A stretch of DNA of 36,076 nucleotides from Collinsella sp. (GTDB lineage: Bacteria; Actinomycetota; Coriobacteriia; Coriobacteriales; Coriobacteriaceae). Shown here one piece after another: positions 24,018 through 33,674 of the stretch. The notes under the pieces were generated by a model, which saw only the letters and a program-made list of their open reading frames with translations, was not told the DNA's origin and ran no database searches. The translations under genes and the position numbers were made by a program. The DNA lies in the NCBI GenBank assembly GCA_019419505.1, contig DXZS01000003.1, positions 1 to 36,076 of the forward strand, given 5' to 3'. The first letter of the stretch is position 1; every line of letters begins with the position of its first letter.

Positions 24018-25223
24018 CTACTTGACCTCGATGAGCTCATACTCGCTCGTGCCCAGGCCGATCTTTTCGGCATGCGCGATGCACGCGCGCCAGTCGGTGT
24101 CGGGGTGCGTGATACAGAAGGGGTCGTGCGCCTGCTCGCCCTCCAGATGCTCGTGGTTATGCTCCATCTTGGCGGCGCTGTCGGTGAGCTCGGTGTTGGG
24201 CAGCGGCTCGGATGCCATGACGGCATCGGCGCAGGCCTGGTCGATGGCGACCGGGTCGAAGCTCGCGAACATGCCGATATCGTTGACGATAGGCGTGTCG
24301 TTTTCGGGATGGCAATCGCAGTTGGGGCTGATATCCATAGCGAGCGAAATGTGGAAGCTCGGGCGATCCTGGACAACGGCCTTGGTGTACTCGGCGATCT
24401 TGTAGTTGAGCACGTCGGCCGCAGCGTCATAGCCGGGCTTGATGGCGTCTTGGTTGCACACGCCGATGCAGCGGCCGCAGCCCACGCAGCGATCGTGGTC
24501 GATGGCGGCCACGTGGACCGTGCGGGTGTTGCCGTTGGCAAGCTCGCGCTCGCGGGTGTCGTCAAACGAGATAGCGCTGTGTGCACAGATCTTTTCGCAG
24601 GCACGGCAGCCAATGCAGTGCTCGGTCGCGACGTTCGGCTTGCCGGCGGCATGCTGCTCCATCTTGCCGGCGCGGCTGCCGCCACCCATACCCAGGTTCT
24701 TCATGGCGCCGCCAAAGCCGGCCTGCTCATGACCCTTAAAGTGGGTGAGGCTGATCACGATATCGGCATCCATGAGCGCCTGACCGATCTTGGCCTCGTG
24801 CACGTACTCGCCGCCCTCGACCGGGACGAGCGCCTCGTCGGTGCCCTTGAGGCCGTCGGCGATGATGATCTGGCAACCCGTGGCATACGGGGTAAAGCCG
24901 TTCTGGTAGGCGGTGTCGATGTGCTCAAGCGCGTTTTTGCGGCTACCCACATAGAGCGTATTGCAGTCGGTGAGGAAGGGCTTGCCGCCCAGCTCCTTCA
25001 CGACATCCGCGACGGCGCGGGCGTAGTTGGGGCGCAAAAAGCTCAGGTTGCCCAGCTCGCCAAAGTGAATCTTGATGGCGACGAACTTGTTCTCAAAGTC
25101 GATCTGCTCGATACCGGCGTGACGGATGAGGCGCTTGAGCTTGTCGAGCTGGCTCTCGCGAGCATGCGTGCGCAGGTTAGTGAAGTACACCTTAGCGGGT
25201 GCGGCGGGTGCGGCTGCGGTCAT
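24018..25223 (-). CDS. DUF362 protein with two [4Fe-4S] clusters
   Basis: A 401-aa cytosolic protein with a DUF362 domain. It contains SLTHFKGHEQAGFGGAMKNLGMG (about 158-180), typical of this family. A bacterial ferredoxin-type insert follows: C203, C206, C209, C213 (CIGCRACEKIC) and C246, C249, C252, C256 (CVGCGRCIGVC). A further DUF362 part with DPVAIDQACADA completes it. Such proteins are thought to be redox or maturation factors; no reaction is established. The start follows GAGGGG. It is transcribed alone, upstream of the convergent terminator. Confidence 0.9.
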   Translation of the reverse strand: MTAAAPAAPAKVYFTNLRTHARESQLDKLKRLIRHAGIEQIDFENKFVAIKIHFGELGNLSFLRPNYARAVADVVKELGGKPFLTDCNTLYVGSRKNALEHIDTAYQNGFTPYATGCQIIIADGLKGTDEALVPVEGGEYVHEAKIGQALMDADIVISLTHFKGHEQAGFGGAMKNLGMGGGSRAGKMEQHAAGKPNVATEHCIGCRACEKICAHSAISFDDTRERELANGNTRTVHVAAIDHDRCVGCGRCIGVCNQDAIKPGYDAAADVLNYKIAEYTKAVVQDRPSFHISLAMDISPNCDCHPENDTPIVNDIGMFASFDPVAIDQACADAVMASEPLPNTELTDSAAKMEHNHEHLEGEQAHDPFCITHPDTDWRACIAHAEKIGLGTSEYELIEVK

Positions 25224-25306
25224 AGATATATCCCCTCGGTCTATATGGCGTTACAGACATAGAGGATGGTACCAGTTAAAGCAGAGTTAAAGTCAAGTAC
25301 GGCACC

Positions 25307-25335
25307 TAGTCATTGGGGACGTTCTTAAATGACTA
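25307..25335 (-). repeat. GGGGACGTTC repeat supplying the stop of the ABC permease gene
   Basis: Identical over 29 bases to the copy at 28816-28844. The outer TAGTCATT / AATGACTA forms a stem. On the minus strand, the first three bases of the element (25335-25333) are the TAG stop codon of the 888-aa permease gene. Confidence 0.9.
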
Positions 25336-27999
25336 CTCTTGGACTTTGAGGGTCTCGGCCAGGCTCACGCGCTTGATGGAGCGTGTGTGCAGCAGCGCCA
25401 CGACCAGGTAGGTCGCAAAGCCAATGCCGACGCATGCAGCCATAGACCAAGCGGGCACGTAGATCTCGATATTGCCGTTATAGGCGAGTAGCATCGAGCG
25501 GAAGATGGCCGTGAGCGAGCCAATAATGACCGGCAGGCTCAGCACGAGCGACGCCGCCACGCACAGCGTGATCGAGCGGATGTACAGATGCGAGATCTCG
25601 CTATCGCGATAGCCAAAGACTTTCATGTAGCTAATCGAACGGGCGCTGTGGTCGATCACCGCCTTGGTCAGCAGGTACATAAACAGCAGGAAGATAAACA
25701 CCGCGAGCCCGACCATCATGCCGATCATTTTGCTCATCATGCCGATGAACTGGTCGCCCACGGCACGCATGTCGTCGGGCGTGGTGTCGCCGGCAAAGTA
25801 GCGCGCGTCGAGGTCGAGCTTCTCGTCGCTCACATAGCCGTTGAAGTAGGCCGCATCGTTGCCAAAGAGCTCGTTAAAGTCATCGATACTCATATAGATA
25901 TTCATGTCCGACTTGGAGCCCCAGGCACAGTCCTTGCCCGCATACTCAAGGGAATAATTCTCGCCCTCATACTTGTCGCCGAGCGTGACGTTCTGGCCCT
26001 CGCTCCAGCCAAACTTGTCGAGCAAGCCACCGCCAAAGACGACGCGTCCGTCGCCGACGTCCAGCCCTTTCCAGTAGCGCGAATCGGGCGAGATGCCGTA
26101 GACAGAAATCGTCTCCTCGCCATTACCATCGCCGCGGTCGTATTGCAGTTGGTAAACGGCATATTTCTCGGCCTGCGCGATTGCGCCCGCGCCGTTGTCA
26201 ATCGTGTTGACCGGGTGAATGTCGTCGTTGTCGGTGTCGATCTTAGAGGCCTTGTCAATCAGGTCGATAGCCTCGTCGCGGTTGCAGCCGAGGATATCGG
26301 CAAGGTCATCGAGGCGCGCATAAAGCGCATCCTTCTTGTCCTGGACCTTGGTAAGCGCATCCTGCGCCGCAGTCAGGCTCTCGGCAGACGGAGATGCGGT
26401 CGCGGCATCGGCTGCCGTCTGCGCCGCATCGGCCGCGCCGTCAAGCTCGTCATCGGCATCTTGGGCGGCGGAAAGCAGCGCGCCGTCAACCGACTGCAAG
26501 CGCTCGAGTGCTGACCACTGCTCGCGCTCCTCGGCAGTGCCCTCGAGCTCCAGCGGCGCCTTGAGCGTGTACTGGTGCTCGGCGACCAGGCTTGTCTCGA
26601 GGTTGTCCGCGTAGTGCGTCATCGTGGGCAGAATCGCCAGGCCAAAGAGCAGCAGCAGCGAGGCAAACGCAATGCCCACAAAGAGCGTGGCAAAGTTGCC
26701 CAGGTTGCACAGAAAGATACGCAGGCGGAAGCGGGAAACAAAACCCATGCGCTCCGGCAGTTGCATACCGCGCTTGGTGCCCGATTTGCCGCTCGCCTCG
26801 TGACGAAGGAACTGCAACGGCGTCTTGCCCATTTTGCGAAGCAGGCCCACCAGCGTGATGAGGATGAGCGCGGCGGCGGGAACCACGGCGCACTTCACAA
26901 AGATCTCCCAGCTCCAGTACACCTGGAAGGGCGGCAGGCTGTACGAACCGTAATAGAGGCTGCGCATGGGCTCGGTAAAGAACACAACGCCGAGCGCAGT
27001 GCCCAAAAGCGCCGCGACCACGCCCACGATGGCGGGAAGTGCCAGGTAGTGCAGCACGATCTCGCGACGGCGATAACCGCTGGCGAGCAGCGTGCCGATG
27101 ATGGCGCTCTCCTCCTCGATGGTGGCGTCGGTAAGGACCACAAAGACGAACGCCATGATCACGATGATGATGTCGAGCAACGTCGTCCACATCATGGAGT
27201 CGCCGTCCACGTCGTCGCGCGCATAGCCAATGCCCTGATTGGAATCGGCATCGATCAGATCGTCCACGCGCGCATCGGCATCGGTCAGCGCCTCGACCAT
27301 ATCCTGCTCGGCATCGGTGCGGTCCGCGACGGAAAGGTCGCGATCGGTAAAGGTAAAGGAGTAGGTGTAGGCGGGTGCGCCGCCGGCATCTTCGAGCGCG
27401 GCAAAGCCGCCATCGGTGACCTCGGCCACGCCGTACGTGATGGTGTTCACCGTAAAGTCCGAATTGTCGAGGAACAGCGCCTGGCTATCGGGCTGGGTCA
27501 TGATGCCGCAGATGGTGTAGGTGCGGCCCTCAAGCTCGACCTTATCACCCACGGCGAGGTCGTTGTTGGTGGCGAAGACACGGTCGATTGCCACCTCATC
27601 GTCCGTCTTGGGCTGCCTGCCTTCGCAGTAGGACGCAATGTCAACCTTGGTGCGATGCGCGTAGGTGCGCAGGGTGCGCTTGGTGCCGTCGTCGCCGGCG
27701 GTCTTTTTGATGATGGCGTCGATGGAGAAATTCTTGTAGAGCGTGACGCCGCCGACGTCGCCGGCTGCATCCTCGGCGGCCTTGAGTTGATCGTCGGTAG
27801 CCTCGAAGGAGGTGGTCACGCGGCCGTCCTCAATCGCGTACGCATCGCGCATGTCATCGATAAGGCAGCCGATGGAATGCGCTGCGAGCAAAAATCCCGA
27901 GGTGAGAGCGATGCTTCCGCACATAAGCAAAAAGATGCCCAGGTACTTGCCGATATTGCGGCGCAGCTCGCGCGGGAGACGTTTTGCGAGAGGTGTCAT
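25333..27999 (-). CDS. FtsX/MacB-type ABC transporter permease
   Basis: An 888-aa permease. An N-terminal TM helix (about 18-42) is followed by a large extracytoplasmic domain. A block of three TM helices comes next (about 275-395; includes DATIEEESAIIGTLLASGYRRREI). A second TM then leads to another large external domain with an Ala/Asp-rich coiled coil. Three C-terminal TM helices include SYMKVFGYRDSEISHLYI. Two FtsX domains in one chain mark the large single-permease type, used for export or for antimicrobial-peptide sensing and resistance. The ATG at 27999 follows AGGCGG, just after the ATPase stop at 28008. Substrate unknown. Confidence 0.88.
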   Translation of the reverse strand: MTPLAKRLPRELRRNIGKYLGIFLLMCGSIALTSGFLLAAHSIGCLIDDMRDAYAIEDGRVTTSFEATDDQLKAAEDAAGDVGGVTLYKNFSIDAIIKKTAGDDGTKRTLRTYAHRTKVDIASYCEGRQPKTDDEVAIDRVFATNNDLAVGDKVELEGRTYTICGIMTQPDSQALFLDNSDFTVNTITYGVAEVTDGGFAALEDAGGAPAYTYSFTFTDRDLSVADRTDAEQDMVEALTDADARVDDLIDADSNQGIGYARDDVDGDSMMWTTLLDIIIVIMAFVFVVLTDATIEEESAIIGTLLASGYRRREIVLHYLALPAIVGVVAALLGTALGVVFFTEPMRSLYYGSYSLPPFQVYWSWEIFVKCAVVPAAALILITLVGLLRKMGKTPLQFLRHEASGKSGTKRGMQLPERMGFVSRFRLRIFLCNLGNFATLFVGIAFASLLLLFGLAILPTMTHYADNLETSLVAEHQYTLKAPLELEGTAEEREQWSALERLQSVDGALLSAAQDADDELDGAADAAQTAADAATASPSAESLTAAQDALTKVQDKKDALYARLDDLADILGCNRDEAIDLIDKASKIDTDNDDIHPVNTIDNGAGAIAQAEKYAVYQLQYDRGDGNGEETISVYGISPDSRYWKGLDVGDGRVVFGGGLLDKFGWSEGQNVTLGDKYEGENYSLEYAGKDCAWGSKSDMNIYMSIDDFNELFGNDAAYFNGYVSDEKLDLDARYFAGDTTPDDMRAVGDQFIGMMSKMIGMMVGLAVFIFLLFMYLLTKAVIDHSARSISYMKVFGYRDSEISHLYIRSITLCVAASLVLSLPVIIGSLTAIFRSMLLAYNGNIEIYVPAWSMAACVGIGFATYLVVALLHTRSIKRVSLAETLKVQE

Positions 28000-28007
28000 G
28001 GCGCCGC

Positions 28008-28721
<714 letters not shown>

Positions 28722-28814
28722 GGTATCCCCCGTTGTTAGCCTCGTACTACTTTATGAGCGTAATAGTAAACCATGGCGAACTATTTTGGAGCGTGGCCTG
28801 GATTTTATTTCAGA

Positions 28815-29000
28815 CTAGTCATTGGGGACGTTCTTAAATGACTAGCTGTTGGGGACACTCTTTCGCCACCCGGCAGTTAGGGACGTTCCCTTTCTGCCGG
28901 CAGCTGGGGACAGTCCTTAGCAAGCCGGCGGTTCGGCAAAGACTGTCCCCAATGACTAGTCGTTTAAGTCTGTCCCCAATGAGTACCCAATGACTAGGTG
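28815..29000 (-). repeat. Array of GGGGAC hairpin repeats
   Basis: At least four units in a row: CTAGTCATT / AATGACTAG around GGGGACGTTC (28815-28845); CCGGCAG-TT-AGGGA / TCCCT-TT-CTGCCGG (28870-28900); TGGGGACAGTC / GACTGTCCCCA (28905-28915 with 28941-28951); and partial copies ending in CCAATGACTA (to about 28996). The array begins only a few bases past the stop of the ABC-2 permease gene at 29002 and fills the space up to the next ABC operon. No gene lies in 28722-29001. Confidence 0.85.
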
Positions 29001-29001
29001 G

Positions 29002-30207
29002 CTAGGCGTGGGATTTGGTGCGTGCGAGGGCTAGGCCTACGGCGGCGATGGCCGCGGCAAAGAGCACCGTGACGCCCAGGTCGCAGGCGATGTCGCCCAG
29101 CACGGTGGACGTCAGGTCCGCGGCGAGCGCCTTGCCGATCGCGTCGTTCACCCAATACGTCGGCACAAAATGCGCCGCGGTCTGCACGGCCGAGCCCATG
29201 AGCGACAGCGGCATCCAGGCGCCGCCCAAAAACGTCATGAGCATGCCGAGTAAGTTGCCCACGCCGTTGAGCAGCTCCTCGCGCGCGCCCAAGCTCGACA
29301 GCGTAAAGCCAACGGCCAGCGGCGTGCACGCCAGGGCAAACGTCACCGCCAGCGCCAGACACACACGACCCGCGCCGACCTCGGCAACCGCGCCGGCAAA
29401 GCCCACGACGCCCATCATGCTCGACACGAGCCAAATGCAGACGGTGAGCACGGCGGCGGCCGCAAACACGGCAAGCGAACGCTGACGCTCGGAGACCGGG
29501 CTGGCATCCATGCGGCGCACGCGCTCGGGCTCGTTCATGCCCGAGAACACCAGCCCCACCGACACGATGACCGACGAGATAATCGCATACGCGCCAAAGT
29601 TGAAATACGACTCGAGCGTGGCAGCAGCAGCCGAGTCGACCTTGACCTGCTCGATCTGGACCTCCGCGCGCTTTGCAGCGGCATGCTCGGCGGCCTTGGC
29701 AACATCGCCGTTAGAAGCAGCGGGCTCAAGCGCCGCCGCAGCGCCCGCGAGCGAGATCCAGCGCGAGGCCTCGGCAGACGAAAGCGCCGCCGCCATGGTG
29801 CCGGAACCGTAGGTCACGTCGAGCTTGGGCAGGGCCTCCCTCGCGCGGGCAGCCGCGACCAGGTCGTCCTCGAACCCCTCCGGGATAAAGAACACGCAGT
29901 CGGCGCTGCCCTTGGCACTATTGCTCTTGGAGAGCGCGTCCGCGAGGTCGTAGGTGTCGTCGCCGACGCCCGTGACCAGCTCAAAGCGCGAACCCAGATG
30001 TTTGGTAAGCGCACGCGAAAGATCGCTGTCGTCGCGATCGATCACGATCACGTTGGTGTCGTAGGGCTTGTACTCGGTGAGCTGCGACGAGTTCCAGCTC
30101 ACCGATGCCGCGATGAATACGCCCATGAGCGAAATGAACACCGTGTAGATAAGCAGATAGAGCGGGTGTGCGAGCGCCATGCGAAGCGCGGTCTTAAAGG
30201 TGCTCAT
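29002..30207 (-). CDS. ABC-2 type permease subunit
   Basis: A 401-aa permease: one N-terminal TM (about 15-38), a large external domain (about 40-205), then five to six TM helices (YFNFGAYAIISSVIVSVGLVFSG onward; NLLGMLMTFLGGAWMPLSLMG). This matches the YhgE/Pip-like or ABC-2 membrane family. The ATG at 30207 follows GGAAGGAG and overlaps the end of the preceding permease gene by 14 bases. It is third in an exporter operon of ATPase and two permeases. Substrate unknown; drug, lantibiotic or lipid export are typical of the class. Confidence 0.87.
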   Translation of the reverse strand: MSTFKTALRMALAHPLYLLIYTVFISLMGVFIAASVSWNSSQLTEYKPYDTNVIVIDRDDSDLSRALTKHLGSRFELVTGVGDDTYDLADALSKSNSAKGSADCVFFIPEGFEDDLVAAARAREALPKLDVTYGSGTMAAALSSAEASRWISLAGAAAALEPAASNGDVAKAAEHAAAKRAEVQIEQVKVDSAAAATLESYFNFGAYAIISSVIVSVGLVFSGMNEPERVRRMDASPVSERQRSLAVFAAAAVLTVCIWLVSSMMGVVGFAGAVAEVGAGRVCLALAVTFALACTPLAVGFTLSSLGAREELLNGVGNLLGMLMTFLGGAWMPLSLMGSAVQTAAHFVPTYWVNDAIGKALAADLTSTVLGDIACDLGVTVLFAAAIAAVGLALARTKSHA

Positions 30208-31381
30208 AGCGGCTCCTTCCAAAGATCAGCGTAGCGGCGGCGACAAACACCAGCGTCATGAGGACCAGCGCGCCGGCGCGAACGACAAAGGGGCCCAAGT
30301 CCTCAAAGAAATACAGGCGGTTGAACATGTCGCAGACAAGCTTGACGGGGTTGAGCCAACACTCGGCCGGGCAGGCGCGGGCGACGTCGTCGGCAAGCGC
30401 CATCGCCGGCTCGCCGTAGAGGCCGGCGAACAGGGCGCACGTGGTGGCAAAGCCCGTGAGGATGCCCGACTTGGACGCCTTGCCGCCCTTAACGGGAAGC
30501 GTGCCCACAAAGAGCCCCAAGCCCGTGGCGGCAAGCGCGGAAGCGGCGGCGCCCACCAAACACAGCCCCTCGCGCCCGCCAAAGTCAACGCCCACGACTA
30601 GGCGCACGTAGCCGATCGCGATCACCATCGAAGCAAAGGAGACCAGCCACGAGCCGACAAAAATGCCGGCCAGCGACGCCGTCTTGGAAAGGCCGCCCAC
30701 GCAGCGGCGCGCGCCAAGGCCCGACAGATTGGGCTGCAGGTCGACAACGCTCAAGGCGGCAAACTCGGCAGACATCATCGCGACCAGGCCAAAAAGCGCG
30801 TAATAGTAGATGACCGTGCCGTCGGGCGTGGTGCGCGTAAGGCTCACGCGACGGGTGCCGCCCTCGAGCGACAGGGCGCGCGCAACCGCCTCGGGGTCGG
30901 CGAGTGCCGCCGGGTTGTCCTGGGCAATCTGGGACATGAGCTCGGCATTTTGTGTATACGAGCTTGCCACCGTCTCCAGGATGCTGCGATCGGTGAGCAC
31001 CGATGATGCGCGCGAGCTGTCGTAGCTCGAAAGCAGTGTGAGCTTGGGCGTGCCCGCGTCGTCGACCGTATAGATACCCGCGACCTCACCGGCCTTGAGC
31101 GCATGGTTCGCAGCAGCCGCGTCGTCGCACTCGTGAATCTTGAGCAGCTGGTCGTCGCCCTCCTTGGCAAGCGACGTCGCCACATCCTTAAAGGTCGAAG
31201 CGTCCCAGGCCTCGTCCGCCACGATGGCAACCGGCACCGGATCGACCGTGCCGTCGGAGCTGAGGTTCGCAAACATAAACATGAACATCGTGGAAAGCGC
31301 GATGGGAAAGAGAGCGCCCCAGACCCACGTGCTCGGCCGGCGCAGCAGCGTCTTGACCGTGGTGATGATGGTGTTGAACAT
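30194..31381 (-). CDS. ABC-2 type permease subunit
   Basis: A 395-aa paralogue of the next gene, with the same plan: TM1 (about 17-40), an external domain to about 190, and a C-terminal block of six helices (VIYYYALFGLVAMMSAEFAAL onward). The two permeases probably form a heterodimer with the ATPase encoded at 31391. The gap to that ATPase is only 9 bases and the overlap with the following permease is 14 bases, so one transcript is certain in practice. Confidence 0.87.
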   Translation of the reverse strand: MFNTIITTVKTLLRRPSTWVWGALFPIALSTMFMFMFANLSSDGTVDPVPVAIVADEAWDASTFKDVATSLAKEGDDQLLKIHECDDAAAANHALKAGEVAGIYTVDDAGTPKLTLLSSYDSSRASSVLTDRSILETVASSYTQNAELMSQIAQDNPAALADPEAVARALSLEGGTRRVSLTRTTPDGTVIYYYALFGLVAMMSAEFAALSVVDLQPNLSGLGARRCVGGLSKTASLAGIFVGSWLVSFASMVIAIGYVRLVVGVDFGGREGLCLVGAAASALAATGLGLFVGTLPVKGGKASKSGILTGFATTCALFAGLYGEPAMALADDVARACPAECWLNPVKLVCDMFNRLYFFEDLGPFVVRAGALVLMTLVFVAAATLIFGRSRYEHL

Positions 31382-31390
31382 GGCCGCCCC

Positions 31391-32329
31391 CTAGTCGCGC
31401 AGCTCGCGGCCGGTGATCTCGAGGAACACGTCGTTGAGGGTCGGCGGCTCGCTCCACACGCGGCCGAGCGCCACATCGGCGGCGCGCAGCGTGTCGAGGA
31501 TGTCGACCAAATTGTGCGGGCTCGCTTCGCAGGTGCAGACGAGCTCGCCGCCGGACAGCTCAACCGAAAGCACGTGCTCGAGGGCGCGCAGCCGCTCGAC
31601 CGTGGCGGTCTCGACGGCGCCGACCTCGACAGTCACGCGCTCGCCCATTTGAATCATGCGTTTGAGCTCGTCATTGGTGCCCTGCGCCAGCACACGTCCG
31701 CCGTCCATGATCATGATGCGGCTGCAAATCTGCTCGACTTCCTCCATGTAATGGCTGGTATACACCACCGTGGCGCCCTCGTCGCGCAAGCGGCAGATGC
31801 CCTCCAGGATGGCGTTGCGACTCTGCGGGTCGACTGCCACCGTAGGCTCGTCAAAGAAGATGAGCTCGGGCTTGTGCGCAATGCCGCAGGCAATGTTGAG
31901 GCGACGCGCCAGGCCGCCCGAGAGCTTGCCGGGGCGAAACTTGGTAAAGTCGCCCAAGCCCACAAAGTCGATCGCCTCGTCCACCAGCGCGCGGCGGCGC
32001 TTGCGGTCGTTAACGTAGAGGCTACAGAAATAGTCGATGTTCTCGCGCACGGTAAGCTCGTCAAACACCGCAACTTGCTGCGGGACCACGCCGATGCGGC
32101 GCTTGAGGTCGTAGCGGGCGGGCGTCATGGGCTCGCCGAACAGCTCGATGGTGCCCTTGTCGTAGGCGAGCAGCTGCAGGATGCAGTTGATGGACGTGGT
32201 CTTGCCCGAGCCGTTGGGGCCCAGCAGGCCAAAGATCTCGCCGGGGGCGATGCTGAGGTTAAAGTGGTCAAGCGCGATAAGGTCGTCGTAGCGCTTGACG
32301 AGGTTTTCGACGTGGACGATGTCTGTCAT
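31391..32329 (-). CDS. ABC-2 exporter ATP-binding protein (DrrA type)
   Basis: A 312-aa ATPase. Walker A is GPNGSGKTT (37-45), the Q-loop Gln is in VVPQQ (Q84), the signature is LSGGLARR (136-143), and Walker B is LIFFDEPTVAVDP (156-168). A C-terminal DUF4162-like extension (about 220-312) is typical of DrrA/CcmA-like drug exporters. The ORF is open 22 codons further up, but the ATG at 32329 begins the conserved sequence and follows AAGGG. First gene of the exporter operon and divergent from a two-component system that is a likely regulator. Confidence 0.92.
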   Translation of the reverse strand: MTDIVHVENLVKRYDDLIALDHFNLSIAPGEIFGLLGPNGSGKTTSINCILQLLAYDKGTIELFGEPMTPARYDLKRRIGVVPQQVAVFDELTVRENIDYFCSLYVNDRKRRRALVDEAIDFVGLGDFTKFRPGKLSGGLARRLNIACGIAHKPELIFFDEPTVAVDPQSRNAILEGICRLRDEGATVVYTSHYMEEVEQICSRIMIMDGGRVLAQGTNDELKRMIQMGERVTVEVGAVETATVERLRALEHVLSVELSGGELVCTCEASPHNLVDILDTLRAADVALGRVWSEPPTLNDVFLEITGRELRD

Positions 32330-32405
32330 GAGGCGGCCCTTCTGTTGATTGCGGCCCGGTACGATTGCATCATCGCAGGAGCGGACGGCGCGCACCAGTG
32401 AGCTT

Positions 32406-32477
32406 TGTCACGAGTGCGGGGGCTCGGTCGCGTGGCCCGCTGACGCGACCGCCCCACCGTGCGGGAGGAATGTCACG
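32406..32477. promoter_or_regulatory. Two TGTCACG-NN-TGCG sites between exporter and kinase genes
   Basis: TGTCACG-AG-TGCG at 32406 and TGTCACG-GT-TGCG at 32471 are direct repeats 65 bp apart in the 199-bp divergent promoter region. They are candidate binding sites for the response regulator encoded at 33671. Confidence 0.3.
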
Positions 32478-32516
32478 GTTGCGCTAGGCGGCCCCTCCAC
32501 CACGCGCAGCTTCGCG

Positions 32517-32522
32517 TACAAT
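32517..32522 (+). promoter_or_regulatory. -10 element of the kinase gene (possible leaderless mRNA)
   Basis: TACAAT ends 6 bases before the ATG at 32529, so transcription would begin at or next to the A of the start codon. No ribosome-binding site is visible upstream of that ATG. No convincing -35 is seen. Confidence 0.45.
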
Positions 32523-32528
32523 ACCCGT

Positions 32529-33674
32529 ATGAACAGGCTTTTCGACAAATCGATCGTGCTGGCGTGCTGTATTGCGGCCGCCATGGGTCTTGCCGTGGAC
32601 GCTCGTCTGGTTGTGGCGTTTTGCCTTGGCATTATTGCCACCTCGCTGGCCGAGGTCGCACAGGGGAAACGCACCCGACGCGCAAGCGAGGCAGCGAGCT
32701 ACGCCTGCATCATCGCGGCTGTCTTCGTGCCGCCGTTTGTGCCGTTTGCGCCTCTCGCCCTCTATGACATCGCGCGACGCGTGCGCCGCGAGCACGCCTG
32801 GGTCGCGTTGGGCATTGGCTCCGTCTTTGCCTTTGCGCTCGTCGCGGACCTTCGCGCCGATGCGCTTACCGCACGAACGCTCCTGCTGACCGCCATCCTT
32901 TCGGTTGCCGCCACCTTGCTATCGCTACGCACCGCCCAGTTGGAGCGCGAGCAGCGGCGCATGCGCCGCACCCGCGACGAGCTGCAGGAACGAGCCCTCG
33001 CGCTCGAGGCGCGCAACCGCGATCTTGCCGATCGCCAGGACTACGAAGTCGAGCTCGCGACGCTCGCCGAACGCGCCCGCATCGCGCGCGAGATCCACGA
33101 TAACGTCGGGCACCAGCTCACGCGCGCCTCACTGCAGGCCGAAGCCCTACGCGTGGTCCACGCCGACGAGCCTGGCGTCGCCGCCGATTTCGCCGACGTT
33201 AAACGCACGGTTGACGAGGCGCTCCAGCTTGTGCGCGCCAGCGTCCACGCGCTCAACGACAACGCCGTCGACCTTTCCGTGCAGCTCGAACGCATTGTCG
33301 AAGGCACACGCTCGGACGGCGGCCCGCAGATTGAGCTTGAAGTTATGGCCGAACATGCGCCCGCAAACGTCGCCAACTGCTTTGCAGCGGTCCTGCGCGA
33401 AGCGCTCTCCAATACCATACGCCACGCTTGCGCCCAGACCGTCACCGTACGGTGCATGGAGCATCCGTCGTTTTACCAGCTCATTGTTACCGACGATGGC
33501 GTGGGTGAGGTCCAAGCAAGCGGCCGCGGCACCGCGGAGGGCATGGGGCTCGCCTCCATGCGCGAGCGCATCGAGGCGCTTGGCGGCACCTTCACCGCCG
33601 GCCCGCGTGCCGGCGCCGGCGGCTGGCGTGTGTTTGCCACCGTTCCCAAACAGCAAGGAGATGAGGGCCGATGA
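32529..33674 (+). CDS. Sensor histidine kinase, HisKA_3 type
   Basis: A 381-aa membrane kinase. The N-terminal half has four to five short TM helices (about 8-135) with little external sequence, which suggests sensing within the membrane. A coiled coil (about 135-180) follows. The phospho-acceptor is H190 in REIHDNVGHQL. The HATPase domain has REALSNTIRHA (290-300), DDGVG (322-326) and GMGLASMRERIEALGG (338-353). The reading frame continues 60 codons upstream with no support; the ATG at 32529 is chosen by homology and the -10 placement. Its stop overlaps the regulator start by 4 bases (ATGA). Confidence 0.9.
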   Translation: MNRLFDKSIVLACCIAAAMGLAVDARLVVAFCLGIIATSLAEVAQGKRTRRASEAASYACIIAAVFVPPFVPFAPLALYDIARRVRREHAWVALGIGSVFAFALVADLRADALTARTLLLTAILSVAATLLSLRTAQLEREQRRMRRTRDELQERALALEARNRDLADRQDYEVELATLAERARIAREIHDNVGHQLTRASLQAEALRVVHADEPGVAADFADVKRTVDEALQLVRASVHALNDNAVDLSVQLERIVEGTRSDGGPQIELEVMAEHAPANVANCFAAVLREALSNTIRHACAQTVTVRCMEHPSFYQLIVTDDGVGEVQASGRGTAEGMGLASMRERIEALGGTFTAGPRAGAGGWRVFATVPKQQGDEGR

